From positions 1 to 12,505 of the forward strand of contig DKFQ01000070.1 of NCBI GenBank assembly GCA_002452425.1: a stretch of DNA of 12,505 bases, given 5' to 3'. The stretch comes from Sulfurimonas sp. UBA6792 (GTDB taxonomy: Bacteria; Campylobacterota; Campylobacteria; Campylobacterales; Sulfurimonadaceae). This document shows, in pieces, positions 1 to 5,914 of this stretch. The notes below the pieces were generated by a model, which was not told the DNA's origin, made no database searches, and saw nothing but the letters and a program-made list of their open reading frames with translations. Made by a program: the position numbers and the translations under genes. The stretch's first letter is position 1. Each line of letters starts with the position of its first letter.

Positions 1-482
1 TTGCAAAAGCACTTAAATTTGGTGACTTAAAAGGTATGGATAAAGCGACAGAACAAAAGTCACTTGCAAACAAAGCAAAAATCTTTGCACGTCCATATAT
101 GGATCCACCAGAAATGCCAGATGCAAAATATGACACTTGGTTATGTACAGGGCGTGTGCTTGAGCACTGGCACTCTGGAACGATGACTATGCGTGTTCCT
201 GAACTTTACCGCGCTGTTCCTGAAGCTCTCTGCTATATGCATCCAAAAGATGCTGAAACAAAGGGCGTCAAGCAGGGTGAGCTTTGCTGGGTTGAATCTC
301 GCCGTGGCAAGGTAAAAGCAAGGGTTGAGACTCGTGGTAGAAACAGACCTCCAAGAGGACTTGTGTTTGTTCCATGGTTTGATGAAAAAGTGTTTATCAA
401 CAAAGTTTGTCTTGATGCGACATGTCCAATGTCAAAACAAACAGACTATAAAAAGTGTGCAGTAAAAATTTACAAAGCATAA
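1..482 (+). CDS. napA: Periplasmic nitrate reductase catalytic subunit NapA, C-terminal fragment
   Basis: This is the last 159 residues of NapA, the periplasmic molybdoenzyme that reduces nitrate to nitrite using electrons from NapB. The reading frame is open from base 3 and continues upstream of the window, so the ATG at 36 is internal and not the start. The visible part is the C-terminal molybdopterin-dinucleotide-binding domain. It carries the family-typical TGRVLEHWHSGTMT stretch, then RVPELYRAVPEAL and a conserved ending with RGLVFVPWFDE and DATCPMSKQTDYKKCAVKI. The Tat signal peptide, the 4Fe-4S cluster site and the molybdenum-ligating cysteine lie upstream and cannot be assessed. It is followed by napG after 56 bases containing a stem-loop. 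The family assignment is secure from the conserved motifs and from the nap genes that follow. Confidence 0.97.
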   Translation, partial: AKALKFGDLKGMDKATEQKSLANKAKIFARPYMDPPEMPDAKYDTWLCTGRVLEHWHSGTMTMRVPELYRAVPEALCYMHPKDAETKGVKQGELCWVESRRGKVKARVETRGRNRPPRGLVFVPWFDEKVFINKVCLDATCPMSKQTDYKKCAVKIYKA

Positions 483-498
483 ACCAACAAAAAAATTA

Positions 499-531
499 AA
501 GGAGAGGGAGTTCTGCTTAGCAAAACTCCCT
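499..531 (+). promoter_or_regulatory. Shine-Dalgarno plus stem-loop in the napA-napG gap
   Basis: An AAGGAG Shine-Dalgarno sequence lies at 499-504, but the napG ATG is at 539, which is too far away if the RNA is linear. A stem-loop fills the gap exactly: AGGGAGTT at 505-512 pairs with AACTCCCT at 524-531, followed by one C/A mismatch, then TGC (514-516) with GCA (520-522) around a TTA loop. When folded, the ribosome site abuts the stem and only 7 bases separate the stem from the ATG, a normal effective spacing. The pairing is read directly from sequence; the role in translation is inferred. It could instead protect or delimit processed napA mRNA. No U-tract follows it, so it is unlikely to be an intrinsic terminator. 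Confidence 0.6.
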
Positions 532-538
532 GCAAAAG

Positions 539-1330
539 ATGACAGCAAGAGAAGAGAGCGATAGAAGAAAGTTTATTTTGAGAATGGCAAGAGGTGCAGG
601 AATAGCTGCTCTTGGCGGTTTCGTGTGGAGTGCGTATGTTGATGAAGTAACAGCTTCTCAACTTCTTTTGCGTCCACCTGGAGCTATCAAAGAAGAGGAT
701 TTTCTAAAGACTTGTATCAAATGTGGGCTTTGTGTTGAAGCTTGTCCATACGATACGCTATTGTTGGCAAAACCAGGTGATCATAAACCTTTAGGGACAC
801 CCTATTTTATCCCTAGAGACATCCCTTGTTATATGTGTCCTGATATTCCTTGTGTTCCTGTGTGCCCAACAGGTGCGCTTGATGAAGCGAGTGTCACAAC
901 AGATGGAAAACTCGATATTAACATAGCTGAAATGGGACTAGCAGTCATCGACAGAGAGACTTGTATCGCCTTTTGGGGCATACAGTGCGATGCGTGTTAC
1001 AGAGCATGTCCGATTTTAGGAGAAGCTATATCTGTTGAGTACAACAAAAATGAGAGAACAGGAAAGCATGCATTTCTTACCCCAGTTGTTCATGCTGACG
1101 CATGTACCGGCTGTGGACTTTGTGAGAAAGCGTGTGTTACTGAAAAGCCTGCTATTTTTGTACTTCCAAAAGAGGTTGCAATGGGCAAAGCTGGTAACTA
1201 CTATATCAAGGGTTGGGATAAAAACGATGAGAAGAGGCTCGAGGATGCGACCGAGATTAAAACAAAAACTGAATTAAGCAAGGAAAGTGCTGTTGATTCT
1301 TTAAATGATGAAGAGGTTTTATACAAATGA
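539..1330 (+). CDS. napG: Ferredoxin-type quinol dehydrogenase subunit NapG
   Basis: NapG is a periplasmic iron-sulfur protein that works with NapH to carry electrons from menaquinol to the NapAB nitrate reductase. The N terminus has a twin-arginine export signal: DRRKFIL at residues 8-14 followed by a short hydrophobic stretch (about 19-31). Sixteen cysteines form four 4Fe-4S sites: C59/62/65/69, C97/100/105/109, C142/150/153/157 and C189/192/195/199. The length of 263 residues is normal for the family. The start at 539 is supported because an in-frame stop lies at 518-520 with no usual start codon in between, and because it keeps the Tat signal. The stop codon overlaps the napH start as ATGA. 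No napC is seen next to it, as is usual for nap clusters of Campylobacterota in which NapGH is the quinol oxidase. Confidence 0.95.
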   Translation: MTAREESDRRKFILRMARGAGIAALGGFVWSAYVDEVTASQLLLRPPGAIKEEDFLKTCIKCGLCVEACPYDTLLLAKPGDHKPLGTPYFIPRDIPCYMCPDIPCVPVCPTGALDEASVTTDGKLDINIAEMGLAVIDRETCIAFWGIQCDACYRACPILGEAISVEYNKNERTGKHAFLTPVVHADACTGCGLCEKACVTEKPAIFVLPKEVAMGKAGNYYIKGWDKNDEKRLEDATEIKTKTELSKESAVDSLNDEEVLYK

Positions 1331-2154
1331 GAACACTTTGGAATAATTATCGATATCTTTTTTTTAGAAGAACTACACAAATAGGCTTACTTTTTCTCTA
1401 CTTTGGTGCAAATGCATGGGGTTGGACTGCTTTGATGGGAAATCTTAGCTCCTCCTCAATTTTGGGCATTATTCCACTAAGTGACCCGTATGCTGTACTT
1501 CAGATGCTTGCGGCGGGTGCTGTTTTGGCGGTAGATTTGGTTGTTGGCGCGCTTATCATTACCATCTTTTACTTTGTAGTAGGTGGTCGTGCTTTTTGTA
1601 GTTGGGTCTGCCCTATCAATCTTGTCACGGATGCAGCTGCATTTTTGAGAAGAAAGATAAAAGTAGATGATTTTGCAAAAAAGCAACCAGCAACACGTAA
1701 CCTTCGCTACTGGGTTTTAGCTTTAAGTCTCATCATCTCATTTGCTATGGGTGTAGCTGCTTTTGAGTTTATATCACCGATATCTATGCTTCATAGAGGC
1801 ATTATATTTGGGATGGGTTTTGGATGGGCAGCAGTGCTCATTATCTTTAATTTCGATCTTTTAGTTTTAAAAAATGGTTGGTGTGGACATATCTGCCCAC
1901 TAGGTGGATTTTACTCACTTGTTGGTAAGTATAGTTTAGTAAGAGTACACCACACACAGGAGAACTGTACACTTTGTATGAAATGTAAAGTTGTTTGTCC
2001 TGAGCAACAGGTTTTGTACATGATAGGAAAAGAGACTATGCCAGTCCTCTCAGGGGAGTGTACAAACTGTGCACGATGTATAGAAGTGTGTGATGATGAT
2101 GCTCTTAATTTTTCAATCAGAGATCTCATAAAAAATAATAAATCGGGAGAATAA
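1327..2154 (+). CDS. napH: Membrane-bound ferredoxin-type quinol dehydrogenase subunit NapH
   Basis: NapH is the inner-membrane partner of NapG and is the likely site of menaquinol oxidation in the nitrate respiration chain. The 275 residues contain about four hydrophobic segments (roughly 18-36, 58-86, 127-150 and 158-180). Two CxxxCP motifs, C91-C95 and C186-C190, are characteristic of the NapH/NosR-type family. A cytoplasmic C-terminal ferredoxin domain has two 4Fe-4S sites, C214/217/220/224 and C245/248/251/255. The start overlaps the napG stop by 4 bases (ATGA), indicating translational coupling, with AAGAGG 10 bases upstream. A run of eight T residues falls in codons 11-13; no frameshift is present. 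The family call rests on the CxxxCP pair combined with the paired ferredoxin motifs and gene order. Confidence 0.95.
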   Translation: MRTLWNNYRYLFFRRTTQIGLLFLYFGANAWGWTALMGNLSSSSILGIIPLSDPYAVLQMLAAGAVLAVDLVVGALIITIFYFVVGGRAFCSWVCPINLVTDAAAFLRRKIKVDDFAKKQPATRNLRYWVLALSLIISFAMGVAAFEFISPISMLHRGIIFGMGFGWAAVLIIFNFDLLVLKNGWCGHICPLGGFYSLVGKYSLVRVHHTQENCTLCMKCKVVCPEQQVLYMIGKETMPVLSGECTNCARCIEVCDDDALNFSIRDLIKNNKSGE

Positions 2155-2155
2155 A

Positions 2156-2863
2156 ATGAAAGCAATGGGGAAAATAACAATCGGCTTAGTAGCTGCTGCG
2201 CTCCTTAGTGTAAGTTGTATGGCAGAAAGCGGTAAAAGTGCACAAAAAGAGGTAGTAAAGCCTTCAATTAGCGAAGAGTCTTTAGGTCTTAGAAAAACAG
2301 ATATCTACACTGAGAGCAATACAGTAGCAGATAAAACTGCGTATGGTACTGCTCAGGCTACAACAAGTACAAGAATCAAAAGAGCGTTTCAAGATGCTCC
2401 TCCAATGATTCCACACGATACAGTAGGTATGCTTCCAATCAAAGCTGGTGATAACAGTTGTGTTGGATGTCACATGCCAGAAGTAGCTCCAGCGATGGGT
2501 GCAACTCCGATTCCAGTATCACACTTTACAGACTTCAGACCAAGAGGAAAATTGGTCAATGGCGTTTTTGTTGAAGCGGTAAATAACTACAAAAATGAAG
2601 TTTCTATCACAAAACATGATACACTTCAAAATGCCAGATTTAACTGTTCTGCTTGCCATGCTCCACAATCACAAGGTAAGTTAGTTGTTGAAAATACTTT
2701 TGAACCGGTATTTACATCAAAAGACGGTGCGGACAAATCTACATGGGATGAGAAAAAATATACAAATTCTCTTAACACGGTCGGTGCAGCAAGTTTTGTT
2801 ACTGAGGATGACTTAGCAAACAAAAACTCTAAAGCTGGCACACTAGGTGATGCAGCACACTAA
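2156..2863 (+). CDS. napB: Dihaem cytochrome c NapB, electron transfer subunit of periplasmic nitrate reductase
   Basis: NapB is the periplasmic dihaem cytochrome that passes electrons to NapA. A Sec signal peptide covers about residues 1-23, ending near CMA. Two c-type haem sites are visible, CVGCH at 102-106 and CSACH at 164-168. H87 in the PHD motif and H123 in the SHF motif are the probable distal haem ligands. The PPMIPHDTVGMLPIKAGDNSC region matches the family closely. At 235 residues it is longer than the well-known enteric NapB proteins. The extra length is a low-complexity polar tail of about 67 residues after the second haem. GGGAG lies 7 bases upstream of the start, and the gene begins one base after the napH stop. 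A second in-frame ATG at 2165 is possible but would shorten only the signal peptide. Confidence 0.95.
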   Translation: MKAMGKITIGLVAAALLSVSCMAESGKSAQKEVVKPSISEESLGLRKTDIYTESNTVADKTAYGTAQATTSTRIKRAFQDAPPMIPHDTVGMLPIKAGDNSCVGCHMPEVAPAMGATPIPVSHFTDFRPRGKLVNGVFVEAVNNYKNEVSITKHDTLQNARFNCSACHAPQSQGKLVVENTFEPVFTSKDGADKSTWDEKKYTNSLNTVGAASFVTEDDLANKNSKAGTLGDAAH

Positions 2864-3348
2864 TGCAAAGAAGAGAGCTCTTTAGCTCTCTTGCTTCTCT
2901 TCACAAAGAAGAAAAAAAGCAAGAAGAGTTTATCCGTCCTCCTTACTACAGTGACCTATCTCTTTTTCACAATGAGTGTAACAAGTGTGACGCTGCTTGT
3001 GCCACTGCTTGTGAAGAAGATATAATTGCTATTGCTAGCGATAAAACTCCTTATCTTCTCTTTACAAAAAATGGTTGCACCTACTGCGACAAATGTGCCG
3101 AGGCGTGTCAATTTGGCGTTTTAACACTCGATGCAAAAAGTCAAATAGCTGCAATAGTAAGCATCAACAAAGAGAAGTGTTTAAGCTGGGATCACACCAT
3201 GTGTTTTTCTTGCAAAGACCCATGTCTTGAAAATGCGATTGACTTTAAAGCGATGTTTATGCCACAAATAAACGATAAATGCACGGCTTGTGGCTTTTGC
3301 ATTAGCAGATGTCCAACAGATGCAATTGAAATAAAGGTATTATCATGA
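2863..3348 (+). CDS. napF: Ferredoxin-type protein NapF
   Basis: NapF is a cytoplasmic iron-sulfur protein thought to help mature or activate NapA before Tat export. The 161 residues contain 16 cysteines in four groups: C39/42/46/50, C72/75/78/82, C106/114/117/121 and C140/143/146/150. This fits four 4Fe-4S clusters. The IRPPYY motif before the first cluster (24-29) is typical of NapF, and there is no signal peptide. The first cluster motif has the spacing C-x2-C-x3-C-x3-C, one residue longer than the standard ferredoxin pattern. The start ATG shares one base with the napB stop. The upstream AGGTGA is weak and 12 bases away, so translation is probably coupled. The stop overlaps the napL start as ATGA. 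Confidence 0.93.
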   Translation: MQRRELFSSLASLHKEEKKQEEFIRPPYYSDLSLFHNECNKCDAACATACEEDIIAIASDKTPYLLFTKNGCTYCDKCAEACQFGVLTLDAKSQIAAIVSINKEKCLSWDHTMCFSCKDPCLENAIDFKAMFMPQINDKCTACGFCISRCPTDAIEIKVLS

Positions 3349-4295
3349 AACTTCTCTTAAGTATCACTCTTCTATGTGCTTCACTTTTTGCCGTACCTCT
3401 TAAACAGCCAGTGGGTAGTTTTGAAGGGAGTGGTTCTGTTGTGGACATAGTTTACAAAAATGGCAAGATTTACAGTGCCACGGCTGCTAGCAGTGTCGAT
3501 ATATTTGATTTTGAAACAAAAAAACTCTTGCAAAAGATAGAAGTGCCAAAAATAATCGACTTTGCTGGAGATTTAGTTCACTCCAAAGTCTATTCAGTTG
3601 ACGTGATAGAGGATAAAATCCTTATTCTCTCGCAAGACAAAGATGGATTTAGACGTATTCATATTCATAAAAATGACAAAACAGAACTACTCTTTGATAC
3701 CAACGAAGCTCTTGCCGTAGCAAAAGCAAAATTTTTAAACAAAGATACGATTCTTCTTGGGCTTTTAAGCAATGAACTCATCTCCTATGACATCAACAAA
3801 AAAACATACAACTGGTCCCTACAGGTCTCTGGAGCGAAGTTTTCTGACTTTGTTTTAAATGAGCAAAAGAGCGAAGCTGTCGTAGCTGATGAGAGCGGAG
3901 ATCTTAAAATTCATGATACAAAAAACGGCAAACGCCTCAAACTTCTAGCAGACCAAAATCTTGACAATGTTTTTCAGGTTGACTACAAAAAAGGGGTCAT
4001 CGCAACTGCAGGGCAAGATAGAAGAACGGTTATTTACGTTCCAAAAGTCAACTCTGCCTACTTTGTAGAGTCTGGATTTCTTATCTATAGTGTAGGTCTC
4101 TCTCCAAGTGGCAAAACTGCTGCTTTTGCATCTGATGAGCTCAACAACGTTACTGTTTTTGACACCATCACCAAAGCAACGCTCGGAAAGTTTGGTGGCA
4201 ATAAAATGACACTAACTAAGATTATATTTATCGATGAAGATAGATTTTTGGTTGGTAGTGATGATAAAACCATTAATTTATATAGTATAAAATAA
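3345..4295 (+). CDS. napL: Exported beta-propeller-like protein NapL
   Basis: NapL is found in nap operons of Campylobacterota, between napF and napD, and its biochemical function is not established. The 316 residues begin with a Sec signal peptide (about 1-16, ending SLFA), so the protein is probably periplasmic. The rest consists of repeated short beta-strand units with WD40/PQQ-like wording, for example VDIFDFETKKLL near 47-58, LKIHDTKNGKRL near 187-198, AGQDRRTVIYV near 221-231 and VGSDDKTINLYSI at the end, which suggests a propeller. No cysteine pairs or haem motifs are present. AAAGG lies 7 bases upstream of the start and the ATGA overlap with napF is clear. Position and fold support the NapL name; a role in NapA maturation or as an assembly scaffold would be inference. 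Confidence 0.87.
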   Translation: MKLLLSITLLCASLFAVPLKQPVGSFEGSGSVVDIVYKNGKIYSATAASSVDIFDFETKKLLQKIEVPKIIDFAGDLVHSKVYSVDVIEDKILILSQDKDGFRRIHIHKNDKTELLFDTNEALAVAKAKFLNKDTILLGLLSNELISYDINKKTYNWSLQVSGAKFSDFVLNEQKSEAVVADESGDLKIHDTKNGKRLKLLADQNLDNVFQVDYKKGVIATAGQDRRTVIYVPKVNSAYFVESGFLIYSVGLSPSGKTAAFASDELNNVTVFDTITKATLGKFGGNKMTLTKIIFIDEDRFLVGSDDKTINLYSIK

Positions 4296-4317
4296 AATTA
4301 CCAAAAGGAGAGTAGTT

Positions 4318-4761
4318 ATGGAATTTAATGAGAGTGAATTTTTGATAGAGACAGAAGTCCCGCATGATGAAGTTATCGTCTCAAGAACAGATTTGAAGGG
4401 TAATCTTACCTTTGCAAATGAGCTTTTTTGCCAAATTAGTGGCTATACTCCCGATGAGCTTTTAGGAAAGCCGCATAAAATTGTACGTCACCCAGATATG
4501 CCAAAAGCGGTTTATAAAGAGATGTGGGACACGCTTAAAGAGCAAAAACAGTGGGTTGGAGTTGTGAAAAATCTCAGAAAAGATAGAGGTTTTTACTGGG
4601 TTAAGGCGATTGTTTCTGGTGTCTATAAAGATGGAGTGCTTGTGGAGTACAAATCACTAAGAGCACCTATTACGCATGATGAGAAGTTAGCGCATCAAAA
4701 ACTCTATGACAAAATGCGCCAAGAGAGTGGCGAGAGAGTAAGAAAAGTTATCTACCAATAA
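4318..4761 (+). CDS. Stand-alone Aer/CetB-type PAS domain protein
   Basis: This 147-residue protein is essentially one PAS domain (about residues 18-118) with a short charged C-terminal helix and no membrane segment. The sequence pattern is that of the Aer energy-taxis PAS subgroup, which binds FAD. It has FANELF followed by SGYTPDELLGKPHKIV, the RHPDMP motif (57-62), W70, W79 with GVVKN, and FYWVKA around W94. In Campylobacter, short proteins of this type such as CetB sense redox state and pass the signal to a separate membrane chemoreceptor. Here no receptor domain is attached and none is encoded nearby. The gene is 22 bases after napL and 24 before napD, on the same strand, with AAGGAG 7 bases from the start. 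It is therefore probably co-expressed with the nitrate reductase. FAD binding and a role in nitrate or energy taxis are inferred. Confidence 0.85.
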   Translation: MEFNESEFLIETEVPHDEVIVSRTDLKGNLTFANELFCQISGYTPDELLGKPHKIVRHPDMPKAVYKEMWDTLKEQKQWVGVVKNLRKDRGFYWVKAIVSGVYKDGVLVEYKSLRAPITHDEKLAHQKLYDKMRQESGERVRKVIYQ

Positions 4762-4785
4762 ATTTTAAACAACAAGGATAGAGAG

Positions 4786-5175
4786 ATGAATGTATCAAGT
4801 ATAGTAGTTAAAACTGCCCCAAAGTATATAGATGAAGTAGTGCAAAGCCTAAAAGATTGTGAAGTTTGTGATTATCATATGCATGATGGTCAAGGAAGGA
4901 TTATCATCACTATCGAGGGTGAAAATGTTGCAGAGGAGCTTGAAAAACTAAGAGTTATTGAAGCAATTCCACATGTGGTTACTGCTGATATGCAGATGTC
5001 TTATAGCGAAGATGAGCTTGATGCACACATGGAAGTGATAGAGGGTGGTAACGCTGTTCCTAAAATGCTCGATGATGAAAATGTCAATATCGCCTCCATG
5101 AAATACAATGGAGACTTAAAGACCAAAGATGATTTGATAACATTTACAAAAAAATTTGACGCAACAGAAAGGTAA
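4786..5175 (+). CDS. napD: NapA maturation chaperone NapD, with extended C terminus
   Basis: NapD is a small cytoplasmic chaperone that binds the Tat signal peptide of NapA and delays export until the cofactors are inserted. Residues 1 to about 78 match the family: SSIVVKTAP at the start, a central DGQGRIIITIEGEN strand and a last VVTADMQMSYSEDE segment, giving the expected ferredoxin-like alternation of strands and helices. Typical NapD proteins are about 85-115 residues. This one has 129, with a polar tail from about residue 80 that ends in a charged helix (KTKDDLITFTKKF). AAGGA lies 7 bases before the start. Its position at the end of the nap set agrees with the napAGHBFLD order of the group. 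The tail has no recognised domain. Confidence 0.88.
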   Translation: MNVSSIVVKTAPKYIDEVVQSLKDCEVCDYHMHDGQGRIIITIEGENVAEELEKLRVIEAIPHVVTADMQMSYSEDELDAHMEVIEGGNAVPKMLDDENVNIASMKYNGDLKTKDDLITFTKKFDATER

Positions 5176-5178
5176 GCT

Positions 5179-5469
5179 TTGTCTGCAGTATTTGAATCAA
5201 CGATAAAAATGGTACAAAACAGTCGTGAAGATTGGTATATAGAGTTGAGAGATCTCTTTGAAAACAAGATTGAAATTTGTGCAGATTTGCAAGAGTACTC
5301 AAAAAAGATAGAGGAGTTAGGCGCACTTTATGGCGGCAACATAGAGGTAAGATGGACAAAAGACCTCAACGTTCCGCCCTACGTCATGGACACTATCCGC
5401 TTTGAGATGTCAAAACTTCAACGTGAGCTTGAAGAAGAACTTGGCGAACCAATCATCAAAGGGAACTAA
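5179..5469 (+). CDS. Uncharacterised small acidic protein downstream of napD
   Basis: I do not recognise this 96-residue protein. It starts with TTG, 3 bases after the napD stop. AAAGG lies 5 bases upstream inside the napD end, so translation is likely coupled to napD. It is acidic, predicted largely helical, and has no signal peptide or membrane segment. Two helical stretches (about 12-48 and 70-90, the second rich in Glu and Leu) flank a short segment, YGGNIEVRWTKDLNVPPYV, that may form a strand or turn. One cysteine (C34) is present with no metal-binding pattern. Tight packing with napD and continuous same-strand layout support a real gene. A cytoplasmic accessory role in nitrate reductase assembly is possible but only suggested by location. 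Confidence 0.72.
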   Translation: MSAVFESTIKMVQNSREDWYIELRDLFENKIEICADLQEYSKKIEELGALYGGNIEVRWTKDLNVPPYVMDTIRFEMSKLQRELEEELGEPIIKGN

Positions 5470-5474
5470 GAGAT

Positions 5475-5906
5475 TTGGAAGCAAAAGCCATACAAACACT
5501 CAGTTACCTCGGGTACGATGAGATTCAAAACCATCTTAAGGGTGTCTCACATATCATTATGGCTGCCCCTGCTCCCAAACATTTTCAAGAGACTCCCATC
5601 CACTTTACCTTCTTTTTAAATACGCAAGAGAATTTACCACTAGAGATTCAAGAGGCTGTTTTTGGCAAGTTTTTAGAGGAACATAGCATCACAAATCCTA
5701 AAGAAGTTATGAGCCAGATGATGCCTGTGGGGTTTGGTAAAGGCACACATGAAACACATATGCCTCTTCTTATAGTCAAGCAAGAGGATATGCAAAATAT
5801 CCCTCACACGCCTATGTTTGTGATGGATTTTTTAGCAGATTCAGAGAACTTCAGTGAAGCGAAAACAAACAGCCTTACTGGATGGAGTTACGTCTACGAG
5901 AGCTAA
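5475..5906 (+). CDS. Uncharacterised protein at the end of the nap operon
   Basis: This 143-residue protein is not one I recognise. The start is taken as TTG at 5475 because stops lie in the same frame at 5424-5426 and 5430-5432, and no ATG or GTG comes before this codon. The first in-frame ATG would remove nearly 30 residues. AAAGGG lies 11 bases upstream, which is a weak site. The protein has no cysteine, signal peptide or membrane segment and seems to be a compact mixed alpha/beta domain. Features that could be used to find relatives are HIIMAAPAPKHFQETPIHFT (about 26-45), the QMMPVGFGKGTHETHMPLLI region (about 81-100) and the ending TGWSYVYES. It follows the preceding gene by 5 bases and is the last gene before the convergent aminopeptidase gene. 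It could be a nap accessory protein or simply a passenger. Confidence 0.68.
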   Translation: MEAKAIQTLSYLGYDEIQNHLKGVSHIIMAAPAPKHFQETPIHFTFFLNTQENLPLEIQEAVFGKFLEEHSITNPKEVMSQMMPVGFGKGTHETHMPLLIVKQEDMQNIPHTPMFVMDFLADSENFSEAKTNSLTGWSYVYES

Positions 5907-5914
5907 GCGTATCT

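Noticed and set aside
36..38. ATG at 36 as the start of a small independent gene
   Set aside because: The frame is open upstream to the window edge and the protein is the C-terminal part of NapA, beginning in mid-domain.
505..531. Intrinsic terminator after napA
   Set aside because: The stem is strong enough, but the bases after it (GCAAAAGATG) contain no T-run, and napG follows at once in the same operon. A translational or RNA-stability role fits better.
1358..1365. T8 run in napH as a phase-variable tract
   Set aside because: Runs of eight T or A also occur in pepP (near 6962-6969) and mlaE (10297-10304) and are expected in AT-rich coding DNA. The frame is intact and phase-variable tracts in this group are usually longer G/C runs.
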